From Arsenicitalea aurantiaca (GTDB taxonomy: Bacteria; Pseudomonadota; Alphaproteobacteria; Rhizobiales; Devosiaceae), in assembly GCF_003994485.1 (NCBI RefSeq), contig NZ_RZNJ01000003.1, forward strand, positions 310,525 to 374,524: a stretch of 64,000 nt of DNA, given 5' to 3'. Position 1 is the stretch's first letter; each line of letters opens with the position of its first letter. This document shows positions 44,548-53,376 of this stretch, one piece after another. Both the position numbers and the translations under genes were made by a program. Below the pieces are notes generated by a model that saw only the letters and a list, made by a program, of their open reading frames with translations, searched no databases and was not told the origin of the DNA.

Positions 44548-45657
44548 TCAGGCGGCCTTCTGCGTGCTGCGGCCCACGATGTGGGGCTCGAGCGCCTCGA
44601 AATCCCAGTCGATGCCGAGGCCCGGGGCTTCGGAGGGATAGGCGAGGCCGTTCTCGATCCTGATGCCCGAACGGGTCACGAGGTCGAGCTGCGGGATGTA
44701 CTCGAGCCAGCGGCTGTTGGGGACCGCGCAGCAGAGCCCCAGATGCAGTTCCATGAGGAAATGCGGGCAGATCGGCACGTTGAAGGCCTCGGCCATGTGC
44801 GCGACCTTGAGCCAAGGGGTGATGCCGCCGATCCGGGCGACGTCGGTCTGGACGATCGAGCAGGCGCCGGCCTGCAGATAGTCCTTGAACTGGGAGATCG
44901 AATACATCGATTCCCCCACCGCGATCGGGATCGAGGTGGAACGGGCGAGCCGCTGATGGGCGCCGACATCGTCGGCGTGGATCGGCTCCTCGAACCAGGC
45001 GATGTCGAAGGGCTCGAAATGGCGGGCGCGGCGGATTGCCTCGTCCACAGTGAAGCCCTGATTGGCATCGGTCATGATGTCCCAATCCTCGCCAACCGCC
45101 TCGCGGACGGCGCGGATGCGGCGGGCATCTTCGGCGGCATGGGGACGGCCGAGCTTGAGCTTGGCGCCCCCAAAGCCCTGTTCCTTGGCCCAGAGCGCGC
45201 CTTCGACGAGTTCGGCCTCGTCGATATGCAGCCAGCCATGTTCGGTATTGTAGAGCTTGATCGCGGACTTCGCCCCGCCCGCCAGCCGGTGGAGCGGCAG
45301 GCTGGTGCGGTGACCGCGCAGATCCCAGAGCGCGGTGTCGATCGCGGCGATGGCGAGCGCGCTGACCGCGCCGACGGTGAGCGCATGGACGCGGTAAAGG
45401 AGATCGCGCCAGATCTGCTCGATGTCGTCGGCTTCGCGGCCAAGAATGACCGGGACGAGGTGATCCTCGAGGAGCTTGATGATGGAGGATCCGCCGGTGC
45501 CGATGGTGTAGCTGTAGCCGGTGCCCACGACGCCGTCGGCATCGGTGATGCGGACCATCGGCGTTTCCTGGCTCTCGAAGCTCTGCACCGCGTCGGTGCG
45601 CTTCACCTTGGGTTTCAGATCCGCCATCAGGATCTCGACCGAAACTATGCGTGCCAT
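44548..45657 (-). CDS. Mandelate racemase/muconate lactonising family dehydratase or racemase (MR subgroup)
   Basis: A 369-aa enolase-superfamily enzyme. The barrel carries Lys166-x-Lys168 (AKLKLG), metal ligands Asp197 (MTDANQG), Glu223/224 (WFEEPI) and Glu249 (AVGES), then Asp272 (QTDVARIGG) and His299 (CPHFLMELH). The KxK plus Asp-His pair defines the mandelate racemase subgroup, which dehydrates sugar acids or racemises hydroxy acids. GGGAGG lies 8 bp before ATG 45657. The substrate cannot be assigned. Confidence 0.85.
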   Translation of the reverse strand: MARIVSVEILMADLKPKVKRTDAVQSFESQETPMVRITDADGVVGTGYSYTIGTGGSSIIKLLEDHLVPVILGREADDIEQIWRDLLYRVHALTVGAVSALAIAAIDTALWDLRGHRTSLPLHRLAGGAKSAIKLYNTEHGWLHIDEAELVEGALWAKEQGFGGAKLKLGRPHAAEDARRIRAVREAVGEDWDIMTDANQGFTVDEAIRRARHFEPFDIAWFEEPIHADDVGAHQRLARSTSIPIAVGESMYSISQFKDYLQAGACSIVQTDVARIGGITPWLKVAHMAEAFNVPICPHFLMELHLGLCCAVPNSRWLEYIPQLDLVTRSGIRIENGLAYPSEAPGLGIDWDFEALEPHIVGRSTQKAA

Positions 45658-45705
45658 ATGCGTCCTCCCTATTGCCTCACCCATCAGGTCGTTCGGTTAA
45701 AACGT

Positions 45706-45728
45706 ATATTGCATGCATTGTCCAATAT
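45706..45728. promoter_or_regulatory. Inverted repeat in the divergent promoter region of the MR-type gene
   Basis: ATATTG (45706-45711), 11 bases, CAATAT (45723-45728), with the palindrome TGCATGCA (45710-45717) inside. It lies 49 bp upstream of the MR-type start and 80 bp before the divergent amidotransferase gene. It resembles GntR-type operators; no regulator is assigned. Confidence 0.45.
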
Positions 45729-45807
45729 GAAGTGAGCAGGTGATTGCGCATAAGGCCGGGGCGCGGCAAGCTCAGCCCAGTTGATTGAAGGAAGGCCCTG
45801 CCCCGCC

Positions 45808-46542
45808 ATGTCGCCCACGGACCGCCCCCTGATCGGGATCATCGCCTGCAACCGGCCCGTCGAAGGGGAGCCGGCACAGATCGTCAAGGCACGCTACATC
45901 GATGCGGTGATACGGTTTGCCGAGGCGGTGCCCGTGCTTTGCCCGAGCACGGATCGTCCCGAGGATGCCGAAATCCTCGTGCGACGGCTCGATGCGGTGC
46001 TGCTGACGGGCAGCAACTCCAACATCGAACCCCACAGATATGGCGGCGCGGGCGCGGGCGCCCCGCCTCATGATGCCGAGCGGGATGGCATGTCGGCGGC
46101 GCTCGTCAAGGCCGCGATCGCCGCGGGCAAGCCGGTCTTCGGGATCTGCAGGGGCCTGCAGGAGATCAACGTCGCGCTCGGGGGTAGCCTTTTCGACCAG
46201 CGCGAGAAGGGACACGGCGTTCATCACGCGCCCGATGGAGTGAGCCTTGAAGAAATGTTCGGTCACGGCCATGTGGCAAGTCCGGTGGAGGGATCACAAC
46301 TCTCGGACTTTGCCGGAGGGGCGCCGCTTCAGGTCAACAGCGTCCACTACCAGACGATCGAGCGGCTCGGGGATGGGCTCGTCATCGGCGCGACAGCAGA
46401 GGACGGGGTGATCGAAGCCGTCGAAAGCCCCCGCGGGACGACGCCGGTGCTGGCGGTCCAGTGGCACCCCGAATGGCGTCCCGAAACGCGCCCGCACGAC
46501 ATGGCCTTCTGGAGGGAAGTCGGCCGGCTGGCGCGGCGCTGA
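45808..46542 (+). CDS. Gamma-glutamyl-gamma-aminobutyrate hydrolase-like class I amidotransferase
   Basis: A 244-aa PuuD-type protein. The nucleophile is Cys in FGICRGLQEINVALGG; the His-Glu pair is in VQWHPEW. LLTGSNSNIEPHRYGG is the family's substrate-loop region. In the gamma-glutamylated putrescine pathway it frees GABA. AAGGAAGG precedes ATG 45808 by 12 bp; TTG 45781 is an alternative. An aldehyde dehydrogenase of the same pathway type follows 56 bp later. Confidence 0.88.
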   Translation: MSPTDRPLIGIIACNRPVEGEPAQIVKARYIDAVIRFAEAVPVLCPSTDRPEDAEILVRRLDAVLLTGSNSNIEPHRYGGAGAGAPPHDAERDGMSAALVKAAIAAGKPVFGICRGLQEINVALGGSLFDQREKGHGVHHAPDGVSLEEMFGHGHVASPVEGSQLSDFAGGAPLQVNSVHYQTIERLGDGLVIGATAEDGVIEAVESPRGTTPVLAVQWHPEWRPETRPHDMAFWREVGRLARR

Positions 46543-46598
46543 GGTCGACCCGGCCCCCGCCCCGTGCTAGGCCGGAAACCAGATCCGAGGAGCCGAGC

Positions 46599-48032
46599 AT
46601 GCCCGAATTCGAAACGCGCCTATTCATCGATGGCCGATACGAGGCCGGACAGGACGCCGAAGAGCCGGCGCATGAACCTGCGCGCGCGCGCGTGCTCGCA
46701 AACGTCGCCTCAGCCGATGCCGGACAGGTCGATCGGGCCGTAGAGGCCGCCGCGAGCGCGTTTACGGGCTGGGCCCGGACCACTCCGCGCGAACGCAGCC
46801 GCGCCCTGCTCGAGATCGCAAGCGCGATCGAACGCGAGACGGAGCCGCTGGCGCGCATCGAATCGCGAAATGCCGGCAAGCCCTTCCGGTTCGTGCTGGG
46901 CGGCGAGATCGGCAACGTCGCCGATGTCTTCCGCTTCTTCGGCACGGCAGCGCGGAACGTGCCCGGGATCGCCGCGGGCGATTATCGCGGGGCGGGCTTC
47001 ACCTCGATCCTCAAGCGCGACCCGGTCGGGGTCGTGGCGTCGATCGCGCCCTGGAACTATCCCCTGCTGATGGCTGCCTGGAAGATCGCCCCGGCGATCG
47101 CCGCGGGCAATACCGTCGTCATCAAGCCATCGGAGAACACGCCACTCAGTCTTCTCCCTCTCGCGGGGCTGCTCGGAGAGATCCTGCCGGCCGGCGTGGT
47201 CAACGTGATCGCCGGGAACGGCGCCGATGTCGGCGCGCGGCTCGTCGCCCACCCCAAGGTGCGGATGATCTCGCTCACCGGGGACGTGCGGACGGGACGG
47301 GCCGTGCTGCAGGCTGCTGCGGGCGAAAGCATCAAGCGCACCCATCTCGAGCTCGGCGGCAAGGCGCCGGTGATCGTCGCGGCCGATGCCGACCTCGACA
47401 AGCTGGTCGGGACGCTTCGCGAGGCGAGCTTCTACAATGCCGGGCAGGACTGCACCGCTGCCTGCCGGATGCTGGTCGCGAACGAGATCGCCGATGCGGT
47501 GACGGAAAAGATGGCCGAAATGGTCGAAAGCCTCGTCTATGGCGCGCCCGAGCGCGAGGATGTGGAGTTCGGCCCGGTAATTAGCGCGAGGCAACTGGAG
47601 CGGGTGACGGGGTTTGTCGAGCGGACGGGCGCGGATGGTGGCACGATCGTGGCTGAGGGCAGAACCTCGGAGACCGCCGGCTATTTTCATCCCCCCACGC
47701 TCGTCCGTGCACCGGCGCGTGCCGAAATCGTACGCAAGGAAGTCTTCGGGCCGGTCGTTTCGATCACCCCCGTCGCGGACATGGACGAAGCGGTCGCGAT
47801 TGCCAATGGCTCGGAATACGGGCTCGCCTCTTCGGTATGGTCGAGAGATGCCGGGCATGCGCTGGGGATCGCAAACCAGCTCGAATACGGGGTCACCTGG
47901 GTCAATACCCATGGGGTCTTTGCGACCGAAATGCCGCATGGTGGCACGAAGAATTCGGGCTATGGGTCCGACCTCTCCATGCAGTCGCTGCTCGACTACA
48001 CGCAGGTCCGGCACGTGATGATCGCCACCTGA
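46599..48032 (+). CDS. Aldehyde dehydrogenase (aminobutyraldehyde/betaine aldehyde type)
   Basis: A 477-aa NAD(P)-dependent enzyme. Marks are VVASIAPWNYPLLMAAWKIAPAIA, the Glu of HLELGGKAP, and the catalytic Cys of YNAGQDCTAACR. The sequence fits gamma-aminobutyraldehyde dehydrogenases (PatD/PuuC-like). GAGGAG lies 6 bp before ATG 46599. With the hydrolase upstream it could process a polyamine-derived aldehyde. Confidence 0.9.
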   Translation: MPEFETRLFIDGRYEAGQDAEEPAHEPARARVLANVASADAGQVDRAVEAAASAFTGWARTTPRERSRALLEIASAIERETEPLARIESRNAGKPFRFVLGGEIGNVADVFRFFGTAARNVPGIAAGDYRGAGFTSILKRDPVGVVASIAPWNYPLLMAAWKIAPAIAAGNTVVIKPSENTPLSLLPLAGLLGEILPAGVVNVIAGNGADVGARLVAHPKVRMISLTGDVRTGRAVLQAAAGESIKRTHLELGGKAPVIVAADADLDKLVGTLREASFYNAGQDCTAACRMLVANEIADAVTEKMAEMVESLVYGAPEREDVEFGPVISARQLERVTGFVERTGADGGTIVAEGRTSETAGYFHPPTLVRAPARAEIVRKEVFGPVVSITPVADMDEAVAIANGSEYGLASSVWSRDAGHALGIANQLEYGVTWVNTHGVFATEMPHGGTKNSGYGSDLSMQSLLDYTQVRHVMIAT

Positions 48033-48160
48033 CCGGGCACCGCATCATCCCGGACGCCCTCTTTCAGTAAACTTTTCAGGCCGTTCGACCCGCGCGCGTG
48101 GCGGCCGCTCGCACGCGTGCGCGCCCTATTTTCGGCAACGCAGCGCTGCATTTTTGACAA

Positions 48161-48172
48161 TTGTCCGTACAA
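48161..48172. promoter_or_regulatory. GntR-type operator, distal copy
   Basis: TTGTCCGTACAA, with TTGT and ACAA arms in inverted symmetry, just after TTGACA at 48154-48159, where a bound repressor would block RNA polymerase. It differs by one base from the copy at 48347-48358. Confidence 0.65.
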
Positions 48173-48346
48173 GGAAAATCCTGCCTTTGTGGCGAGCAAA
48201 TCGAGCGCCTGCCCACCGAACGACCGCAATTTTGGGCAGGTTTGCTTGACAGCGCCCAAGGTTTGGGGTCGAATTGCGCCAGTTTGACGCGGCGCCTGCC
48301 TTCGCTGACCGGTCAAACTCGCCAAGAATGGCGCAGACTGGGAGGT

Positions 48347-48358
48347 TTGTTCGTACAA
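48347..48358. promoter_or_regulatory. GntR-type operator, proximal copy at the regulator start
   Basis: TTGTTCGTACAA ends at the base before the ATG of the GntR gene (48359), overlapping the space between ribosome site and start. It is 186 bp from the first copy, compatible with DNA looping or autoregulation. Confidence 0.65.
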
Positions 48359-49102
48359 ATGGTCGCAACGCTGAAGATGCCCTTGCTGCCGGTGCAGTCG
48401 CAGCTTCCGCTCTACCAGCAGGTGGAGTCGGTTCTGCGCAAGCAGATCCAGTCCGGACACTATGCGGTGGGGACGATCATCCCCACCGAGCACGAATTGA
48501 CGCGCGCCTTTGGCGTGAGCCGTGCGACGGTTCGCAACGCGATCCGCTCCCTCACCCAGGACGGGTTCGTGAAATCCAAGCCGGGCGTGGGGACACTCGT
48601 CATCCGCTCCCAGAAGCAGGTGCGCGCAGCGACCCTGCGTGGGCTGACCGAGGATCTGCGCCTGCGTGGCGTTGCAACCCGGGCGCGAACGCTTAAGGCC
48701 GAATTCGAAGTGGCCACGCCCGCCGTGCGCGCCAAGCTCGAGCTCTACAAGGACGAACGCGTCCTGCACCTGTTGCGCCTGCGCGAGATCGCAGGGTCAC
48801 CCTTTGCGCTGATCCGGTCCTTTGTTCCCGAATCCGTGGGCCTGACCCCCGATGACGATTTCTCCGGGCCGCTTTACGAGACCATCGAGCGCTCGCACCG
48901 GCTCCACATCATCTATGGCGAGGACGCCATCGGCGTGCGCGCGCCGACCGAGCGGGAAGCCGAGCTGCTCCAGATCGAGCGCACGACGCCAATCCTCGCC
49001 ATACGCCGTACGGCCTTCGTCGAATACGACCGGCCCATCGAATATGTAGAGTGCTCGATCAGGAGCGATCTCTACGAATACAACGTCACCTTGAGTAGAT
49101 AG
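48359..49102 (+). CDS. GntR-family regulator, HutC subfamily
   Basis: A 247-aa repressor. The winged-helix domain (about 12-80) reads PLYQQVESVLRKQIQSGHY, then IIPTEHELTRAFGVSRATVRNAIRSLTQDG; the C-terminal UTRA ligand domain covers about 95-245. It leads the peptidase-transporter-epimerase cluster and stops 13 bp before it. Two operators flank its promoter region. Its ligand is probably an intermediate of the cluster. Confidence 0.92.
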   Translation: MVATLKMPLLPVQSQLPLYQQVESVLRKQIQSGHYAVGTIIPTEHELTRAFGVSRATVRNAIRSLTQDGFVKSKPGVGTLVIRSQKQVRAATLRGLTEDLRLRGVATRARTLKAEFEVATPAVRAKLELYKDERVLHLLRLREIAGSPFALIRSFVPESVGLTPDDDFSGPLYETIERSHRLHIIYGEDAIGVRAPTEREAELLQIERTTPILAIRRTAFVEYDRPIEYVECSIRSDLYEYNVTLSR

Positions 49103-49115
49103 AGGAACCTGATTG

Positions 49116-50816
49116 ATGGGAAACCTGCAAGATAAGCTTCTGGCGAGCATCTCGGTCGACGAGATGTGGAAGCATCTTGAAAAGCTGTGCGAATGGGACC
49201 GCAGCACCGGGACCGAGGGCGAACTGGCCGCGGTCGATTATGTGAAGTCGGTGCTGGAATCCTATGGCCTTCCGGTCACGGTGCACGAGTATCGCGCCTA
49301 TATCTCGCATCCGATCTCGGGCGGATTGACCGTCGAAATGGGCGGGGAAACCGTCAAGATCCCCGCCAAGACCCGCGCGTTCAGCGCCAATACCCCTGAA
49401 GCGGGGCTCTCGGGCGCGCTCGTCTCGATCCAGGGCGGCAAGAACATGTTCAAGGCCGACAATGCCGTGAACCTGATCAGCCCCGAGACCGTGGGCGGCA
49501 AGATCGTCCTTTCCGAAAGCGGCTCGCGCGGCTCCATGCTCGCGGCCAAGAACGCGGGCGCGGTTGGCTACATCCACATGTGGCCCAGCGACGAGGACGT
49601 GATCCACGAGGGCATCGTGACCCCGGTCTGGGGTACGCCGACCCCCGAGAGCGCAGGGAACATCCCGAACTTCCCCATCATCTCGATCAAGCACAATGAC
49701 GGGGTCCGTCTCCGGGCCGCGCTCGAAAAGGGCGAAGTCAAGGGCACGATCCATTCGGTGACCAAGACCGGCTGGGCGAACGTCAAGATGCCGGTGACCG
49801 AGATCAAGGGCCAGGACGACGACTTCGTGCTCGTCGCCGGCCACATCGACTCCTGGCATTATGGTGCGACCGACAACGCCACCGGCAACGTCTCGTGCAT
49901 GGAGCTGGCGCGCGTGCTGAAGGCCCATGAGGGCGAACTGCGCCGCGGCGTGCGGATCGCCTGGTGGGTCGGGCACTCGACCGGCCGCTATTCGGGCTCG
50001 ACCTGGTATGCGGACCATCACTGGGCCGAACTCGATGCCAATTGCGTCGCCTATATCAACATCGACTCCCCCGGCTCGCTCGGCGCCACCGATTATTCGG
50101 AAGTGACCGCAGTGCCCGAGACGGCAGCGCTCGTCACCAATGCGGTCAAGGAACTGACCGGGCAGACGCCGAACATCGACCGGCCGATGCGCGCGGGCGA
50201 CCAGTCCTTCTGGGGCGTCGGGCTTCCCTCGCTCTTCATGCTGCTCTCGAACCGCCCCGAAGGCCAGCGCGCCGCCGTCGGCGGGTGCGGCATGGGCTGG
50301 TGGTGGCATGCCGAGGAGGACCTCGTCGACAAGGCCGACCGCGACGTGCTGCTCAAGGACACGCAGATCTATGCCCATGCGCTGCTGCGGCTGACGCAGG
50401 ACGAGGTGCTGCCGCTCGATCTGAAGGCGCAGATCGCCGATCTCAAGGCGCAGATTGCCGAGGTCAGGGACGCCGCGGGCGAGCATTTCGACGTCTCGAG
50501 CGTCAACGCGGCCCTCGGTACGCTCGATGCGGAGATCGCGGTGATCGGCTCGCTGCCGGCGGACAAGGCCAATGCACTCATCAAGACGGTCTCGCACCGG
50601 CTGACGGCGTTGTCCTTCACCTATGGCGACCGGTTCGACCACGACCCGGCCATGCCGCTGCCGATGTTCCCGGCGCTCGACGGCGCGCGCAAGCTCGCCA
50701 AGCTCGACCCCGAGAGCAATGATTACGGGTTCCTCCAGACCCGCCTCGTGCGCAACCGCAACATGGTCAACCACGAGATCAACACGGCCATCGCGGCCTG
50801 CCGCGCCGCCAAATGA
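49116..50816 (+). CDS. M28-family metallopeptidase with PA domain, variant active site
   Basis: A 566-aa cytoplasmic protein (no signal peptide). An inserted PA-like domain covers about 95-215. Peptidase metal ligands are seen as His243 and Asp245 (AGHIDSW), Asp253 (ATDNATGN), Asp317 (NIDSPG) and His398 (WWWHAEED). The usual E-E-x-G general-base/ligand pair is replaced by His287-Ser288 in VGHSTGRYSGS, so catalysis must differ. A short coiled repeat, DLKAQIADLKAQIA, sits near 436-449. It lies between the regulator and the transporter, suggesting it handles the imported compound. Confidence 0.85.
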   Translation: MGNLQDKLLASISVDEMWKHLEKLCEWDRSTGTEGELAAVDYVKSVLESYGLPVTVHEYRAYISHPISGGLTVEMGGETVKIPAKTRAFSANTPEAGLSGALVSIQGGKNMFKADNAVNLISPETVGGKIVLSESGSRGSMLAAKNAGAVGYIHMWPSDEDVIHEGIVTPVWGTPTPESAGNIPNFPIISIKHNDGVRLRAALEKGEVKGTIHSVTKTGWANVKMPVTEIKGQDDDFVLVAGHIDSWHYGATDNATGNVSCMELARVLKAHEGELRRGVRIAWWVGHSTGRYSGSTWYADHHWAELDANCVAYINIDSPGSLGATDYSEVTAVPETAALVTNAVKELTGQTPNIDRPMRAGDQSFWGVGLPSLFMLLSNRPEGQRAAVGGCGMGWWWHAEEDLVDKADRDVLLKDTQIYAHALLRLTQDEVLPLDLKAQIADLKAQIAEVRDAAGEHFDVSSVNAALGTLDAEIAVIGSLPADKANALIKTVSHRLTALSFTYGDRFDHDPAMPLPMFPALDGARKLAKLDPESNDYGFLQTRLVRNRNMVNHEINTAIAACRAAK

Positions 50817-50844
50817 ACGCCAACCGGACATGAAAGGACTGACT

Positions 50845-52413
50845 ATGCGTGGATTAGCCGTAGCCTTTACTGCCCTCGCGCTGATGGTGCCCGGCCTGCT
50901 GCCTGCCCAGGCGCAGACCGAGGGCGGCACCTTCAGCCTGCCGATCAATGACGACCCGCAGATCTGGCCGGTGGCCGGCGGGCTCTACAACATCCTCGTC
51001 AACAAGACCGTCTATAGCGGGCTCGTGCGCTACGACCTCGAGACCCTCGAGCCGGTCGGGGATCTCGCCGAATCCTGGGAAGTCTCCGAGGACGGGACGA
51101 CCTACACCTTCAAGCTGCGCGAGAACGTGACCTGGCACGACGGCGAGCCGTTCACCGCGGACGACGTGGTCTACACGCTCCTCGAGATCTGGACGAACCC
51201 GGACGTTCCGTTCTACCTCGCCAACAATTTCCGCCTCATCGAGGACGTGACCAAGGTCGACGATTTCACCGTCGACATCACGCTCTCGCGTCCGCAGCCG
51301 GCCTTCCCGGTGCTGCTGGGCTACAATGCGGCGATCCTGCCCGAGCACCTGCTCTCGAGCCTCACGGCCGAGCAGCTGGTCAACCCGGCGGACTTCCTGC
51401 GCAATCCTGTCGGCACCGGGCCGTTCAAGTTCGCCGAATACAATCCGGGCGCCTTCGTGCGGCTGGAGCGGCATGAGGACTATTTCGACGGCGTGCCACA
51501 TCTCGACCAGATGGTCTTCCGCATCGTGCCCGATGCGAATTCCCAGCTGGCGCTGCTGCAGGCGGGCGAAGTCGACCTCGTGGTCATCGAGCCCTTCCAG
51601 CTCGCCTCGATCGAGAACAACCCGGCCGTGCAGATCCAGAGCGTGCCGGTCACCCGTCACGAGTTCATCGGCATCAACAATGAAGTGCCGGGCCTCGACG
51701 ACGTGGCCGTGCGCACCGCGCTCACCATGGCACTCGATCGCGAGCAGCTTCTCGCCACGGTGTTCGGCGGCCGCGGCACGGTCGCGACCGGCCCCTTCGC
51801 GCCGTCCGTCGGCTGGGCCTATGACGACAGCATCGAGCCCCTGCCCTACGACCCCGAACAGGCCGCGAGCCTGCTGGAGGAAGCCGGCTGGACGATGGGC
51901 GGCAATGGCGTGCGCGAAAAGGATGGGGAGCCGCTGAGCTTCACCCTCCTTTACGATCCCGCCAATCCGACCCGCGCCCGCACCGCGCTCATCGCGCAGC
52001 AGCAATGGGCCGAGATCGGGGTGCAGGTCGAGTTCGAGACCTCCGAATACCGTGCGATCGTCGAGCGTATCCGGCAGAGCCCGCCCAATTACGAGCTCAA
52101 CCCGAATTATCTGATCGCTCCGCCCGATCCGGATGGGATCGCGAATTTCTACCTCTCGCAGTCGCTCGCCAATTCCTGGGCCTATCGGAACCCGGAGATC
52201 GATGAGCTGCTCAATGCAGGCGCAACGACGGTCGATCAGGCCGAGCGCGCCGAGATCTATGCGCAGGTGCAGGCGATCATCCATGAAGACCAGCCCAACG
52301 TCTTCACCGTCTATCCCGACGAGATCCAGGCGCTGAGCGCAGCGGTCGAGCGGTTCCCCGAAGCGGGCTATCGCGACGCGCTGGGCTGGGCTCATCTGAT
52401 CTCCAAGCAATAA
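50845..52413 (+). CDS. Peptide-type (family 5) ABC substrate-binding protein
   Basis: A 522-aa periplasmic protein with a signal peptide (MRGLAVAFTALALMVPGLL, cleavage near AQAQ). Family-5 marks: LAESWEVSEDGTTYTFKL, NVTWHDGEPFTADDVVYTL, NPVGTGPFKF, VRTALTMALDRE. AAAGGA lies 7 bp before ATG 50845; ATG 50830 is a weaker alternative. It feeds the permeases directly downstream. Confidence 0.92.
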   Translation: MRGLAVAFTALALMVPGLLPAQAQTEGGTFSLPINDDPQIWPVAGGLYNILVNKTVYSGLVRYDLETLEPVGDLAESWEVSEDGTTYTFKLRENVTWHDGEPFTADDVVYTLLEIWTNPDVPFYLANNFRLIEDVTKVDDFTVDITLSRPQPAFPVLLGYNAAILPEHLLSSLTAEQLVNPADFLRNPVGTGPFKFAEYNPGAFVRLERHEDYFDGVPHLDQMVFRIVPDANSQLALLQAGEVDLVVIEPFQLASIENNPAVQIQSVPVTRHEFIGINNEVPGLDDVAVRTALTMALDREQLLATVFGGRGTVATGPFAPSVGWAYDDSIEPLPYDPEQAASLLEEAGWTMGGNGVREKDGEPLSFTLLYDPANPTRARTALIAQQQWAEIGVQVEFETSEYRAIVERIRQSPPNYELNPNYLIAPPDPDGIANFYLSQSLANSWAYRNPEIDELLNAGATTVDQAERAEIYAQVQAIIHEDQPNVFTVYPDEIQALSAAVERFPEAGYRDALGWAHLISKQ

Positions 52414-52431
52414 CGACCAAGGAGGGCGACG

Positions 52432-53376
52432 GTGACCGGTTACATCCTGCGCAGGCTCGGCGAATCCATTGCGCTGATCCTCGTGATCACCATCTTCACC
52501 TTCGCCCTCATCAGCTCGGCCCCCGGGGGGCCGAGCATCCTTCTCGATCCCAATATGAGCCCGGAGGACACTGCCCGTCTCCGGACGCTCTACGGCTTCG
52601 ACCGCCCGGTCTACGAGCAGTATCTGCTCTGGCTCTGGCAGGTCCTGCAGGGCAATCTCGGATTTTCCTTCGGCGTCGGCCGCCCGGTGAGCGAGCTCAT
52701 CGCGAGCGCCCTGCCGGCGACGCTGCTGCTGTCAGGCGCGGCGCTTCTGGTCGCAGCGATCATCGCCATTCCGCTCGGCATCCTGGCGGCGGTGAAGCGC
52801 AACAGCTGGATCGACCAGACCCTCACCACCGTCAGCTTCTTTGGCTTGTCGCTCCCCGTCTTCTGGTACGGGTTGATGCTGATCATCCTCTTTGCGGTCA
52901 TCCTGCGCTGGCTGCCGGCCGGCGGCATGTTCACGCCCGGGCAGAATTCGATCGGCAACCTCCTGCTGCATCTCATCCTGCCGGTGGTCGCGCTCTCAAC
53001 CTCGATCATGGCGGAACTGGTGCGCTACACGCGCTCGGCGATGATCGGGGTGCTGCGCCAGGACTATGTGCGCACGGCGCGCGCCAAGGGCGTCGCAGAA
53101 CCCGTCGTCATCACGCGGCACGCCTTCCGCACCGCGATGATCCCGGTCGTGACGCTGCTCGGCATGCTGATCCCGCGCCTCGTCGGGGGAGCGGCGGTGA
53201 CCGAAAGCGTCTTCTCCTGGCCCGGCATGGGGCGGCTCGCCGTCTCGGCAGCCTTCAACCAGGACTATCCCACCATCATGGGCATCACGCTCGTCATCTC
53301 GGTCGTCGTGGTCGTCTCCAATCTGATCGTCGATCTCCTCTACGCAAAGTTGGATCCCCGTGTCAGCTACAGCTAG
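52432..53376 (+). CDS. Dipeptide-type ABC permease (DppB-like)
   Basis: A 314-aa inner-membrane protein from GTG 52432, with AAGGAGG 7 bp upstream. FTFALISSAPGGPSILL, FGVGRPVSELIASALPATLLL, and the contact loop DYVRTARAKGVAEPVVITRHAFRTAM mark the DppB family; the end VDLLYAKLDPRVSYS is typical. Overlaps the next gene by 17 bp. Confidence 0.93.
   Translation: MTGYILRRLGESIALILVITIFTFALISSAPGGPSILLDPNMSPEDTARLRTLYGFDRPVYEQYLLWLWQVLQGNLGFSFGVGRPVSELIASALPATLLLSGAALLVAAIIAIPLGILAAVKRNSWIDQTLTTVSFFGLSLPVFWYGLMLIILFAVILRWLPAGGMFTPGQNSIGNLLLHLILPVVALSTSIMAELVRYTRSAMIGVLRQDYVRTARAKGVAEPVVITRHAFRTAMIPVVTLLGMLIPRLVGGAAVTESVFSWPGMGRLAVSAAFNQDYPTIMGITLVISVVVVVSNLIVDLLYAKLDPRVSYS

Larger units (their letters stand above)
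48033..48358. other. Promoter region of the GntR-led cluster (326 bp, no gene)
   Basis: It holds two near-identical operators (48161 and 48347) and TTGACA hexamers at 48154-48159 and 48248-48253. The first operator begins two bases after the first TTGACA. A frame extending the regulator upstream to 48161 has no recognisable sequence. Confidence 0.6.

Noticed and set aside
48161-48358. 66-residue N-terminal extension of the GntR regulator
   Set aside because: The extension does not resemble GntR proteins and would put both operators inside the coding region.
49086-50948. 620-aa open frame antisense to the M28 peptidase
   Set aside because: Antisense shadow with low-complexity composition.
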